A stretch of DNA of 64,000 bases from Setoptus koraiensis (lineage: Eukaryota > Arthropoda). Within the stretch, counting starts at the first letter, position 1. Every line of letters starts with the position of its first letter. Of this stretch, positions 11,601 to 26,600 are shown piece after piece. The DNA lies in the NCBI GenBank assembly GCA_048013815.1, contig CM106585.1:22010001-22074000 (forward strand). Reading direction: 5' to 3'. A program made the position numbers and the translations under genes. The notes beneath the pieces were generated by a model that worked only from the letters and a program-made list of their open reading frames with translations, ran no database searches and was not told the origin of the DNA.

Positions 11601-14600
11601 GACACGGGTGAGCGAAGAAACAAGACCGCCCGAACAAGTACCGCAACAGAGACAAGAAAGTAACAACCAAACAAACAAAGAAAAGAAGAAGCCCGGGAAC
11701 AAAGCGAAAGCAGAAAGAGAGAGAGAAGAGACACAGAAACAGAAGACAGACAAGCCCAAGACCCGAAACCGCAGTAGGTGAGAGTAGAGGACGACAAAGT
11801 ACAGAAAAGAACGCGAACCGCAGCCACGGTTTTCGAAGTAGTGCAACAGCACAAAGCAAGCAGGAGTACAGACACAGAAGCAAGATAGCAAGTGAGAACG
11901 AGAACCGCCAGTAACGTGAAAGCACGACGGAGCCACGAAGACACGACGATGAAAAGGCGAGAGTAAACCGAATGAGACAAGAGCAAGAAAAACGGGAGAG
12001 CAGTCAAAGCGAAAGGGCGAGCCAGACCGAAGGGGAGAGACAAAAGAAAGAGAAAGAACAGTAGAAACCGAGTCGCAGAAAGGAAGTAAGCCAATAGAGC
12101 AGGCTAGCCGCGAAAGAAGACCAAAACAAAGAAGGTACAGGAAAAAAGAAAGAGTCGCAACACGGTCCAGCCACAGCACTGAGGATAATACGACCCGTCA
12201 ACCCCAACGACCCAGACCAACCGAACGCAGCAGCGTAGAAGAGAGAGCAGACGCAACAGAGACGTACACGCAGTACTGAAGAAGTAAAGTAAGAACCACA
12301 GAAACAACAGAAGCGACACACAGACCACGAACACGAAAGACGAAGAAAAGAAAACAAAGAGAACGCAGAAGAGAAAGGAAACAGCGAAACGACAAAAAAA
12401 GAGCAAGCCGACAGTACAGGAACGCAGAGAAACCAGTGAAAGACAACACGCAGACCAGGGCACAAGGAAAGAGTAGAGAGACAACGCGCGAGCGCGACCG
12501 GGACGACGTACACAGCGAGGGACAGCCGAGCGGAAGCCAGACGACGAACCCGAGAAAAGGGAAGGAAAAGAAAAGAAGAAAAAGGAACGCGCACAAACAA
12601 AACACAGAATAACGTAAGACGAAGGACAGGAGACAGGATGGTACAACTGAAGGGAAAGGGCCCGAACACGTAAGTCCAAGAGTCCACCCAGACGTGAGAG
12701 ACGAAGACTAACCGAACCGACATCAGACGCCAGAACAGAGCGCCCACCAAAGGAAGACGACAGTACGTGACGCCAGGTGCGCCGCCACGAGCAAGAGCGA
12801 CGTCGGAGCCCGGAGAAGTAGAACCCAGCAGAGGAGTCGACAAACCCGCCAACAGGCGAAAGAGTACAAAGAGAAGGTAGAGAACGCAGAAAGAGAAATA
12901 GAAAGACCGAAGCGACACAGACCACGAAGCCGAACACAAGAAGGAAACGAAAAAGAAAAACGCGCGACCGACCACAGCGTACGAGTCGCAGGTGAGACGA
13001 GCGCAACAGCAAGAAAGAAAGCCAGACAAGAGAAGGAACAACGAAGACGAGAAAAGAGAAAGCGAGGACGGACGGACCAGGTACAGGAAGTCGCCCACCA
13101 GACACACGAGACGTGAGCGAAGTAACAAGCACAGCGCGTTCAGACACGAAAGAAGGAAGTGAAGTGAGAGGGGAAAAAAACAGAGAAGAAGAAAAAAAAG
13201 ACACGCGCAGCCGGAGGACAACAAAAAAGAGTAACGAGAGGCACAAAAGTACAGACAAACGAGAGACACAAAAAAGTCAAGAGACCACAGAGGGCGTGCG
13301 CCTCGACCGTAGACCGCACAGGGAGCACGCAGTGAACAGACACGGACGCGCAGCAGAACACAAGAAAGGAGACGTAAGACGGAAAACGTCGCAAGAGCGA
13401 CAGCGAGTCAAGCGGGACGAACAAAAGTTGAAGACCGCGACGCAAGACAGTGCGACGCCCGCCCGTCGGTATCTAGAGAAAGGAGGCACGAAGGAGAAAG
13501 AGAAAAAAAAAACAGACGAGACGAACGTAATGCAAAACAAGGAGCAGAGTAAAAGCTAAAGCAACAGAGCAGAAAGGAAAAGGCAAACAGGGACAAGAGG
13601 AGCACCGCAACACGAGTCAAGCAACGCACGAGTAAAATGACAAAAAGAACGAGACAAAAAAAGGCGCCAGCGAAAAAGCCGGTGCTCCACGTAACGAGGC
13701 CGCACCGGAAGAAAAAGCACGGAACTGTAAGGGCACACGCGCACAAGGCGGAGAAAAAGAACACAGAGGAGCACGGACAAAATAAGACCCGACGCGACAC
13801 GCAGAGAGTAGAACAGGCGAGGACAAAAGCAAGAAAACAGACAAAAAAAGCAAAAGTGGACACGAACCGGGGACCAAACAGAGAGCAAGACACAAAGACG
13901 GCAGTAAGCAAAAGGAGAAAAACGCGAAAAGAAGGGAGCAGTGAAGTGGACGCGACGCCGGAACCAAAGTCTAGGATAGAAAGGAGGAAGACAACGTAAA
14001 GAAGAGAAAAAGCAGAGAGATCAACAACGCGAGACGGAAAGAACAAGAGAAAAGCAGAAGAGCCGCCAACAGGCACGAGAGTAAAAGAACGAAGGAAAGA
14101 GCACAGCGACACGACAAACACGTACCACCGACACGCACCACCGAAGCGAAGCAAGAGTTACAAAGCAAAATACGTAAAAAGCAAGACCAAGAGCAACGAA
14201 GCGGGAAAAGTAAAAAATAAACAAAGAAAAGCAGAAAACGGCCGAGGAGCAGCCGACGCGACAGAGGAAAAAGAAGGACGGAGCGTAAGAGCGTAGCCAG
14301 GAGGTACTGCAGTAGAGAGGCAAGAAACAGCGGAAAAAAGAAGGAAGAGTGGAAAGACAAAGATAGGAAAGACAGAAAGTAGAAGCGGACCACCAGCGCA
14401 GACAAGAAGAGCAAGAGAAGCAGACGCAAATAGGAGCACACAAAAGAGAGAAGGAGTAAAAATAGCGGGAACTGAAGGCGCGCACCGGAACAGGGTAACG
14501 ACAAAGAAGCGAGACGTTCGCGAGCCGACCCACAACGAACAGAAGAGAACAAAAAAGAACAATCATCGTACAGCAACAACCGAAACAAAGCGCGGAAGAG

Positions 14601-17600
14601 CACGACAGCCAGCAGTAGACCGACCGACGCCTGAGCGAAGTCACAGAGCAGCGCGAAAGTAGCCGAGACGAGACAGGAGAGAGCAGGAAGTAAAACAGAG
14701 GAAAAGAAAGACAACACGACACGCGTCAACAAGAGGACGCCCCAGAGTCAACAAGCGGACAGAACAGAGGTGCCCCGGACGAGACAAAAAGACGCCGCAA
14801 GGCGTCAGTACCCGCCAGTCGGTGGCACCAGAGTAGTCCGAGAGACCACAGGCCACACAACCACCACGTAAGCAAAGCAAACCCAGGAGTAACGACGCAA
14901 AACACGATCCACCAACAAGCGCACGCGGAAGACGAAGAGCGAGAAAAAAAACAAAGAGAGAAGAAGCAGTGCAAGAAAAAGCACCCGAAAAGACGACAGA
15001 AACCGAAAAACGCAACGAAACGTACAGACACAAGCACCACAACACACCGGAACCGCGTCGAGTGCAACAACCAGCAACCGCGAAGGAAACGACAAGACGG
15101 GACGAGACAGCGCGGAAGCAGAAGCGACGAGCAGCACAACCAAGAACAGTAGAAGGGTAAGAGCAGCGGAAAAGAACTAAAACCGAAGCAGCGAGAAGAG
15201 AAAAGGTACCAGCACGGAAAGCGAAAGAAGCCGAAAGTGCGAGAACCCCACAACAGAGGACCGAAGAGAAAGACACACCAAACAAAAAAAGACCTACAGT
15301 GGCGAGCCCGGAGCAAACCAGCGGACAAAAGAAGAGAAAAGAGACGAGCGCAGCGTCACTCGTGCGCGACCCACCGCAGAGTTCCCCCGGCGCAAGGAAG
15401 AGTAACACGCAAAAGCGAAAGCCAGCGCAGAAGAAGCCAGACATAAAGAAAGAAGACGTAAGAAGTGACGACGAGTGGACAAACAAAGAAAACGACATGC
15501 GGGCAGTACGCGACGACACGACCTCAGACCGAGCGTCAAAACGAGAGAGCCCCCCTACTCAGACAAGCGAGACAACAGAGAAAAGACGACGGGCCGAGCG
15601 AACCCCCCCAAACGCAGGCGCAGCACGCAACGAAGACGGCAGCAGGAAAAAAGAGGAAGAAAGGAAACGACGAAGAAACGCATAGCGACCCTGAGGCAAG
15701 AGTCGAAGAAAAACAACTCGAAACAAGTGACAAGCACAGCGAAAGAGAGTAAGAGCGCGGGAGAAAGAAAGAAAGAAGTAAAACAGCAAGACCGACCAGC
15801 AACGCAAGAAAAGACAGAGAGGACGAAAATAGCCGAAAAGACGAAGTAAGTAGTAGAGATCGAAGACAGCCGCAACAGTCAGCCAACCAGAACCAAAGTA
15901 AGAGCAGAAGAAAGAGAACGTAGAAAGAGAGAAGAACAGAAAAAACACGCGACCCCGAAAGACAAAGGTCAGAGAAGATGCAAGCACAGGAGTGAAGCGA
16001 AGCAGGAACAGGCAAGAGGTAACTAAAGCGCGAGACGCAGACCAGCAGCAAGACAAGAAGAACAAGACGAAAAGGAGCAAGAGAAGAGAAAGGCAGGCAA
16101 AGAACACCAACACGGCATCACACCAGGAAGGCAACGGAGAAAAACCCGACAAAAACAGAGAAGTGACGAGAGAGAAAGACACAAACGCCAGACAAAGAAC
16201 ACGGACAGAGAGCGAGGACAGAGACCGTAAGAAGCAGACGAAGACGAAAGAGCAGACAAAGAGGAGCAAACCAGACCTGGTGAGCAACCCAGCCGAGCGG
16301 CACCGAGAGCGCAAAAGAGAGAAACGGCGCAGTGCGACGCGCGCCGAAGAGCAGTCAAGAGCAAGAAGCCGCAAGTAAAGAGAGACAGAAGGCAGAAGGA
16401 GTAAACACACCACCGACAGCGCGAAGTAAGCGACAAGTAAGTGAAACACGCGCACACGACGAGAACGCCCGCCAAAAGAAGAAACACAACAGCGCAGTGC
16501 CGCAGGAAAGAAAAGTGAACAGAGAAGCAAAAGCAAACGTAGTAGAAGAACGAAAGGAGACACAAAAGCCAACCGCGACCACGAGAAAGTGAAGGAAAGT
16601 CACTACACGAACGAAACAGAGACAGACAAGATCAGGACACGAGAAGACCGGTAAGTGACGGAACGCGTAAAGAAGCACAAAGGAGAAGAAACGAAGAAGA
16701 GAAAAGAGGTACAAAGAACGTGAGTGAGAAGCCAAGCACGCGCAGACAACAACGAAAAGAAAAGAGAAGCGCGGATATTCCAACAAGTGCACAGAGCGCG
16801 CAACAAAAAGGACGCACACGCACCGGAAGACGCAGACCGAGTGAGAAAAAAGCAGGAAGAACAACCAAGAGAGGAAAAAGGCAACACCCGCAGCAGACGC
16901 GGACGACCAAAACGAGCGCAACAGAAAGAACGACGAGCAAGAGAACGAAGCGTCAGTCAAGACAGCACCAAAGAGAGCAGAAGAAAAGAGGACAGAAAGG
17001 AAGAGAAGACACGACAGGAGAAGAAAGAAGAACGAAAACAAGAGAAAGACAGAAAGCATAAGTCGCGAAACAGGAAGGAAACGGAGAAGTCGCGAGGACA
17101 CAGAGCACAAAAGAAGCAGTAGAAGCCAGAAGAAAGGAAACCAGAATAAAGAAGCACAAAGACAAAAGACCAAGAGAGAAGTAGAGACGACAGAGAGCAG
17201 CAGACCAGAGAAGCGACGAAAGCAGAAGTAAGCCGAAAAAACGAGACGAGCAGTGAAAGAGAGACCACGACCGTGCGCGAACCGAAAGCAGACGAAGTAC
17301 ACGGGAAGCGAACGCAACTACGCGCGAGGCAACCAGGAAACGAAGAACACCGACAAAGAGACAGACCGAGCCAAGACCCACAGGCACGAGAAACAAGAGC
17401 AAGTAATAAGGAGCACGAACAAGAGGCAGCCACCGCAGAGAGAAAAGACAAAACAAACAGAGAAAGAAAACGAGACAGGAAGCAGACGACGAAGCCCGTA
17501 CCGAGACACGCAGACAAGGAAAGAAAGAAGCAGAGGCACAGGGAAGAACAAAGAGTGAACAACGAGACAAAGAGGAGAAGCGGAGACCAGCGAGAGTGAT

Positions 17601-20600
17601 TAAGAAACGCAGAAGAGGAACGAAGACAAACGCAGAAAAGAATGGTACAGCGACGACCCAATAGAGCGAGGACAGAGAACGCAGCGCCGACCCGACCGGA
17701 CGCGGCATACCACGTACCACCGAAAGACGAACAAAAAAGACACGTAAGTAAACAGGAAACGAAAGTGCCGGCGGCACCACGAGCGAAAGACACACGAGTC
17801 CACAGCACACGGAGTAGCAGTAAAGTTCCGAAAGAGACGTAAACGAGCAAAGCAGAAGTGACTAGACAGAACGAGAGCCGCACGAAGAGAAAGACAAGAG
17901 CAAAGAGAGAGGAACACGACAAGGGCGATAGCAGCAGCAGTCACGCCACCCGGACGCACGCTCGGAAAAAAGAGACAAGGAAAGAAACGACACGAACAAT
18001 CACCCAAGAGCGAAACCGCCCCGTTCGAACAGTAAGCGACAGTAAGTAATCGCACGGGCGAAGAAGCAAGAAGAACGCAGAAGAGCAGAAGAAGCGCAGA
18101 GAACGAGCAGAGTGGCAGCAACGCGCACAGCACAGAAAAGGAAGCAAACGAAAGAGAGAACAGTCGCAGCCAGAGCCACGCACGTGCCAGCGCGGCCCAC
18201 AGAAAATGAGACAGAAACAGAAAGATAAGAGACGAGAGGAAGTAACAGGAAGTAGAGGAAACACAGAGCTGGGAGAAAACGGAGAGAAAAACGACGAAAG
18301 AGAGCCAGGAGAAAGAGTGAAGTAAGAGGCACGAAGAACGAACGAGAAAAGGATCAGCGCGAAACGACCAGAAAGACGCAGCCAGTGAAAACGCAACACA
18401 GAAAAGAATAGGAAGAGAGAGAAGGAAAGAAAGACAAGACACGACGCCTAACGACCACACAAAGAGAAGAGAAAGAGAGACAGAGTAAGAACAGCGACAA
18501 AAAAAGAGCAAAGGAAGCAAGAAAACGGGAAGAAGAGAAGTAAGACACGACAATAGAGAGGAAGAAGATCAGAGGAGAGAACCAGAGAACGAGGGCACGA
18601 AACCCCGCAACTGCCGGCGTAACAAGCCGACAGCAGTGCCGAGAAGAAGAACCAAAAGAGCAAAAGAAAAACGAGAGACAAAGCGTAAAACGAACAGAAG
18701 AGAGAATGAGATCGTTAAAAAAAACAAAGTTGAGGAGGTAGAAAGGTAAAGAAGCACGATCAGAAAAAAACCCAAAGTAACACAGCAGAAGTAGAAAAGG
18801 GAACAACGGAGAAAAGCAAAGATAAGAGAAAAAAAAGTAGAAGCGAAGGCAGCAGTAGAAACAAAGAAAGCAAGCACGAAAGACGAAAGAGGGGGGCAAG
18901 ACGTAACGCACCAGCGAAACAAACGTAAAAGACCGGCCAAAAATAGAAGAGCGAGACGAAGCGGCACCCCCAAGACACACAAAAACGAGAGACAGAGAGA
19001 AGGGAGGAGCACGTGAAACCAAATAGCCGCAGACGAGACAGTACGCAAAAGCACAGCGCAGCACAAGAGAACCAAGTGGCAAGAACAACAGTGCACCCAA
19101 CCGTCGCCAGCTCCAGCGACCAAAACGGGAAAAGAAGCGAAGAACAGGCAGAACACCCGACAAAAAAGTGCGCACAGCCCGAGGAAGTAGGACAGCAGCA
19201 ACCGAGGATGAGACAGGCCGACGACGCCAGTTCACAACGACAACTGAGAAAGGGCACTAAGAACGCGAGCAGAACGCCTAAACGTCCGCCCGAAGCAGAG
19301 GAAGACAAGAGCAAAGAAAGCAACGAAGAAAAAAGAGAAAAGACACGCGAAGGACAGACGGAGAAGAGGACGACGCAAAGAAGCAGAGACAGCATAAGGA
19401 GAAACAAGCCCCGTAAGGAAGAAGCGGGCAGGACGAGCAGAAGGAAAGAGCAGCATACACAAGAGCCGTAACCCACGCGAGAAGAATAACGAAGACACAC
19501 GTAAGACGAGCCCGCGTCGTGGAGGAGACCGAAGGAACGAGAAACAGACGTAAAAGTAGAAAGAACGGAAGAGCGGGGAAGAAAGAGAGCGCAAAGTGAA
19601 ACCGAAAGTCAAAAAAGGTCAGCAAGAGAGTAAAAGAGAACGAAGCCAACGAAGCAGCAGAAAGAAATACAGGAGGAAGAAGAAGGTTGAGAACGAAAGA
19701 CAAAACGAGAAAGGTAAAGAACAAGAAGAATAAGACAGGAAAAGGTACGGAACGAACAAAGAAGTGAAAGAACAAAATGAGGTAGACAACAGCACCACAA
19801 AGAACAAGCGAAGACGAAAAGTGGACGCAGAAGACGTAAAGAAGTAAACGAACAAACCAGAAAAAAAGGAAAAAAACGAGAGGTGAGAACGCAAAAAACA
19901 AGGAAGGAAGGAGACGAAAAGACGAAGAAAGAATGACAGGAAGAAAAAAAGGCAGACAAGAGGCGAGGAAGTACAGTTGAGCGCCAGAAGAAACAGGAAC
20001 CGCGCGCCACGACCTACGAGGAGACAGACGGCGACCGAGAGAAAGAGAAGCTCAAACCAGAACAAGAGTCAGAGCACCGAACGTAAACACCAACGCCAGT
20101 GGAGAGAAAGCGAGCAGTTCAAAAGAGGTACGAAGGAGAGACAGTCGCCAGAACAAGCGGAAGAAACAGATCAAAAGTGCAGAGGACGACCAAAGACAGA
20201 AGCGACGCAAAAAACCCACCGAACAAACAAGACAGCGCGAAAGCAAGACCAGAAAGACAACGAAAAGGAGTCCCGTAGAAGCAAAGGCGCGAAACGGAAG
20301 AACCGGCTGCGACAGAAGAAAAGGCTCGGCGACAGGCAAAGAGAGCAAGTACGCAGTAGAGCCGCACAGTCGGCGTCGAGCCCAAAGCGAACGAGCCCAA
20401 AAAAGATGAGGCAAGATAGAGAAAAACAGAAGACAGAAAAAGACAGAGCAAAACGAAGAAGAAGGATCACACCATAGCCGGAGACAATAAACAGAACACG
20501 CAGAGCACGAGACTACCAGCAGAAAAAAAAACGAGGGAGTAGAAGGAGACCGTAAAAACAACGAAACCGGCAGGAAAAGCCCGTAGTAAAACGCGCCGAG

Positions 20601-23600
20601 CGAAAACCAGACGAGAAACACAAGAGGTCAAAGATAGAGAACCCGCAGAAGCGGCAGAAGACCGCGCGGAACAACGTGAAGAAGACGTCGACAAAAGTAA
20701 GGAACAGTAGTGAAAACGAAACAAAGACAGACGAGTCAGAGAAAAGTAAGAAAAGAAGGACAGAGAAGGAGAAGACCAGAGAACGAGAGACAAGTAGTAG
20801 TGACGAAAGTGAAAAGAAGACCGAAGTTGAGTAGCAGGCAGAACAGCAAAAAGAACAAGAAGTGACAGAGAACGAGAACCCGAAAACAAAAGGAGCAACG
20901 AGACAAACAGACACAACGAAACAAAAGAGAAAGAGCGAAACTGCACGACGACAGAGGCCAGAGACCGCAGACGCAACAGCACAGTCACGAAGAGCAGACG
21001 ACCAAACTAACGACGAGCAGAGAAGAACCAAACCAGCCGAAGCGCAACGCAAAGGGGGAACAAAATAAACAGGAACAACACGAAACACGGCAGGAGGCCA
21101 CAGTGAGTCAAAGGGTAAACATACGTAGAGAAAGAAGAAGAACAGAGGACGGCGGGCAAGGCGCGAAGCAGAAGGAAAGGGCCGTACTCAGAAGTCGCAC
21201 GGCCAGAAGAAGACAGAGTACAGACCAAGACCACAAAATACACAGACGAGAGAGCAGCAAGCAAGAGCAAAGAAGAAGCGGAGCACACGAAAAGGAAGTA
21301 GCACCTCGAACGCACGACGCGAGGAGCGGAAGACCAAAAGCAGCACGAGCGAAAACACGTGAAGTAAAGGCAGAAAACAGAGCAAGACGCACCAGTAGGA
21401 GACAGAAACGGAGGAAAGTACAGAGCGCGCGTCAGGTAAAGACCGTAGAGTCGCACCACAGACGAGACCGTCCCGTAAAAAAGAAAGGAGAGATAAAGAA
21501 ATCCAAAACCAACCCCAACAGCGAGAACAGCGACAGTAACCGTGGAAGGAGTCACAAAAACAGAAGGAGCAAAGAGAGTCAACAGAGAAACAGCGGAGAG
21601 CGTGGAAAAAGAGCAAGACAAAGACGACGGCAAGTGAAGAAGAAAAGCAGGGCACCCGAGAAAACAGAGCCAGGGAAAAGCGAAAAAGTAAAGGCAGAGA
21701 ATGAGGACAGCAACTAAAGAAGAGACACACGAGCAAAGAAAGCAGCAAACGGAGAAGGCGCACGGACCCCGTACGAGAAGATAGTGGAGAAAACGCAGAG
21801 AGCTAGAAGAAAGTGAGTCGACAGAGACGAGAAGAAACGCCAGCAGGGCCCGAAGACTAGAGAGATAACACGGAAAACGAAGTAGACACAGCAGAAAACG
21901 GCGAGAAAGAGTAAGAAACAAGAAGAAAGGGAGCGAGCGCGCGAGAAAGCAAAGAAAAAGAGAGGAAGAAAAGAATACGACAGAGAAGAGCAAAACAGAG
22001 ACGAAATCACCGGCGTCAAAGGAAATCAACGGAGAGAAACGAGCCAGACACACGTAAAAAGCAGAGCGACGACCGAGTACACCGTCAAAACGAGAAAGAG
22101 GACAAAAAGAGAGAAAAAAGCATGAAGCAGACGAAGACAACAAAAGCAGGAGGAGGAGACACGACACAAGAAAGAGAGCCTGTGAAGAGCAGCACGAAAA
22201 AAACGAGCGAAAGACAAAAAAAAAAGGAAAAGAGTGCACGAGAAAGAGAGAAAAACAGAGTAGTGAAGAGAAAGTAAGAGAGTAAAGACACGAGAGACGA
22301 AGAAAAAACCTTAAAAGGTAGAAGAAGGAGAAGAGCAAGTAAAAAAAAGAGCAAAAGAACGAGGAGAGAACAGAGGGAGAAGTATAACCAAACGCAGCGC
22401 AAAGACCAAGAGAAGAGAAGAAGAACAGCGCCGTTATTAGGCAGTAGCAACGCACAGTAGACGACGAGCCGACGGCAAACACGGCGCAAACAAGAGCAAC
22501 AAAGAAGCACACACAGAAGGCACAAACGAGGAAACGACAAAGCCACGGTGCAAGACGACGTCGGCGACGGACAACTAGCGCACCCCCACAGCGGCTGTCT
22601 CAACCCCAGAATAAAGAGAGAAAACGCACGACGGCGACACTAGTAAGCAAGAGCAGACAAGCACGTAGGTAGCGAGCCAGCGCTCAGAGTAGAGAAGTGC
22701 GCACACCGTCAAGTAAACGCGAGACAAGTAAAGTAGAGAGCAGGAGACGAAGAAAAGAACGACAACGAAAACCGCAGAGAAGTAGGTTAAGCAACAGCGA
22801 ACCGCCCGAAGAAGAGAGAGAAAAAAGAGCTAGTGCAACAAGAAGCACACAGAAGAGAGCAGGAAAGAAGTATGAGGACAGTCGAAACGAGAAAGGAGTG
22901 AGAAGTAGCGAAAGAACGACGCCCAAGCAGGTACAAGACCTAAGAAAAAGAACCAGTGCAAAGTGAAGCACGCGAGAGAAGCAGAGTCGTACACACACGA
23001 AAGACAGGAATGGAGTGACGTAGCAAAAACGGCGTGAAGGAGTGAAGCAAAGGAACAAGAGGCAGGAGAGCACACCGCCGCTCAGGAAAGCGCGACCCCA
23101 CGAAGAGGAGAAGGACGCCGAGGCGAGAGGAGTAAACCGAAAGAAATACCGCCGCAGAGCTAAGAGGCAAAGTGAAAGACCACCGAACGCGACAGAAGCG
23201 AGAACCAAGGGACAAAGCACACGACGGACGCAGAGAGAGACTCAGGAAGAAGTGAAGAAAAGCGTGCGCAACAAAAACGAGAACAGACGAGAGGGTGGGG
23301 GGGGACGGCAGCGAGAAGTGGAGCAAAGACAGAAAAACAAAGAGAGGGAAACAAACAACGTAAAGAGGAAACGACCGATATACACGTAAAAACCGAGGCG
23401 AGGTAGACAACGAGCAGCGAGGAGGAGATCGGCAGGAAGAGACCCCACTCCCACCCAGTAGCCAGGAGCAAGAAACAAAGCATGCAAAACACGAAGCGAC
23501 ACCCAGGAGCAAGAAGACGAAGAAGAGCACGACGCGCCAGCGCACAGAAGCCAAAAAAGTAGAGAAGCGACACGAAACAGCCGCACGCAACACGTAGAAG

Positions 23601-26600
23601 GACGCACACCGAACAAGGCGCGAGCAGCAACGCGGGACGAACAAAGTCAGACCGACACCAAACAGCCAGACAGAGCAGTAGAGACAAGTGAGAGGTCAAA
23701 AAGACAAGCAAACAGGCAGGGAGCCGTACCAAGGCACGCGAGAGAGAGCGAAGACAGAAGCAGCTGACGAGAGTTAAGAAAACAGCGCCGTACGACAAGC
23801 AAACCACAACAGAGGCCGCAGGGGAAGCAAGCCCAAGAGCAGCAAACAAGCAGAAAGAAAAAGAAGTACGACGCACGCGACAGTACGACAAAGACACAAC
23901 TGACACAGAAGACGTTCAGAGAACGCGCCCGCAAAGGCGCGAGACGAAGACGAGAAGAAGAAGACAGCCAATAGACAAGGCAACAGACCCCCGCGAACGA
24001 AGAGACAAAAGAAAAAGAAAACAAAAAGCCAAACGACCAAGAAAAAGAACGAAAAAAAGAGGACAACACGTAACGACCGCCCACCGGAACAAGCCGCGTA
24101 GAGCAGAAACAACACCGAGCAAAGAGGACAGAGTTACAAGTGAGCGAAGAAGCACAGCACGAAATAAGACAAACCAGAAGGAAAAGGAGAAAGGGTCGAG
24201 AGACAGACCACGGCACGACACGCACCGCCGTACAACGCCGGGCCCGCCCAAAACGAACAGCGAAGCGCCCTCAACAAGAGACAGAAGAACGGTACCGAAC
24301 GTAACGAACGACAAGGGAGCACAGGAGCCGACAAGAGCCGTGCAGACAGAACAGCCAGCCTCCGCGGCAGATGAAAACCAGGAAAAGAGAAGAGGAAGCC
24401 AGGAACGACAGTAGTGAAAACAGAGCAAGGCCGAACGCAAAGAAACGACCGCGTTACAGAGTGCGACACGCGAGCAGACAGAAACGAAAAAGCGACAACC
24501 CAGGTCAGCGAGCACGCGCGGCGAAGCAGCGCGAGAAGAAGAGAGAGAAGGGGGACAACACGTCAGAACAGTAAGCGGAGAAGGACTCCGAGAGCCCGAC
24601 GCCAACGCGTAAGAGAGAAGAAGACGCGCCCCGGGTGACAGCGCGCTAAGCACGACGGCGCACAAGAGTAGCCCACGAGGACCAGCAGCCGTACGACACG
24701 CGGCGCTAGAAAGGACCCAGCCACCACCGCGAGACACGAGCTAGCGAAGCAAGAGAGCGTACGTAGGGAAACAAGAACGACCCCGAGTACAACAACACAA
24801 CAGACGCTAGGACAAGCGAACGCCCGCAACCCACAACCACAGCCACGCGACCGCACGCAGACGACAGAGCCAAAAAAGCGTGCAAGGGTCCACCGCGCGA
24901 ACACACCAGAAAGGATAAGTAAGAGGTAAAAAAAGAACAGAAAGAAGAGCAGAAGAAAAAGCACGCACCGGCGACCCGCCCACCGACGGGGGCCGACATC
25001 GCCCAACAACAGAAGAGACGCACAAAAGCGCGAACGGACACGAAAAGATCGAACGGCCGAAGGAGGGGAAGCAAGAGAGAGAACAGACACGCAAGAACAA
25101 GCAACCGAACGACGTAAGAAGACCACGTAAAGAGAGAGCGACAGAGGCAAGGAAAGCATTCGGAGAGTAACGGAGAGAGACGAACGCAGGACGACCAACC
25201 CAGCACCGCACGCGCCCACACGAATGCACCGAACAAGAAAGACGAGCGAAAAAGACAACAGTAAAAGTAGGAAGAGGTGTCCGTCGTGCTAACAGCAGAC
25301 ACGTGTGCCGTCACGCTCAGACGAAGACACGAGTAGGAGAAAGCACAGCCCGAGGAAGCGAAAACTCAGAAAGACCACACAAAACAACCGCGAAAGAGAG
25401 TAAGCAGAGCTGTAAAAAAAAAGAGACAGCGCGAAAAAACAAGACAAGCACGCACAGCAAAGAGCCGAAAGGAAACGAAGAAGCACAGCAGAAAAAAGCA
25501 CAAGCGAGAGCACCCACAGGAAAACAGGAAGAAGCGAAACAATAAAGCAAGAAGACCAGAGAAACGAAAAAACGAGAAACCGAAGTTCCAAAGTAGTAAG
25601 AAGGAGACAAAACGAGCCGAAATAAACAAAAGCGGAGTAGACAGCAAAAGAAGGAAACAGAGTAAGTAGAGAGAAAAAGACGACCGTAGAGCAAGACCGA
25701 AAGAAGACGAAAGAGAAAGAGAAAGTGAAAAAGAAGCACGAAAAGAGAACGCACAAGGACAAGCGGAACAGAGCAACGTGCAAAGGCGTAACGCAGCAGG
25801 GCCCCAGCGTAAGAAAAAGTAAAAAAGAAACAAACAAGGAGAAGAGTCAGTTAAACGGACCAAGCAAGCAAAACGTGAAAGCGAAAGCAGGCACACAACA
25901 CACACCGGACCCAGCCCCAGCCGGCACCCCGACGAAAACTGGACATGAGAAAGAAGGAGAGAAAGAGAGTGAAGACAAGCAAGAGAAAACAAAGAAGCAC
26001 GACCCAGGAAACAGGACAAACGGCGAGAACGAAGTAGACTCAAGAGACAGTGAACACGACAGGTGATAGATCGTAAGAACGTACGTAAGAAGAAAGAGGA
26101 AGGGCAAAAGAGAAAGACAAGTGACACCCACGAAAACGAAGAGCCCACAGAGGACCAGAGAGGTGGGCGACAGAGACAAAGGCCACCAGAGCGACGTTTG
26201 CAAGCCGGAACAGATAGACGAAACACATAGTCCGCACAGAGCACAAGAAACGACAGCGCCGAGCGAAAGGAACAAGGACCGGGAGGGAGAGCAAGTAACC
26301 AAGAAACGAGCCCCAAAAAGCCGGACAACGAAGGAAGTGACGCAGCACACGCAAGACCGCAAACGTAGAACGAAAACGAGAGAACCCCGAGCGTAGGAGA
26401 GCGCCGACGCAAGAGACGAACAAAAATGAACAAGAGAACAAAAATAGAGTACGCCGGAGAGCCACAGTGCGAAGACGGAATTAGACTAGAAAAAGCAGCT
26501 CAAAGAGCGCCGCACCGCATCCCCCACCCACACATTGCAGTCGACAGCACGACAAAACAGCAGGAAAAGAGCGGAGCAAAACAGAGAAACGAAAGACACC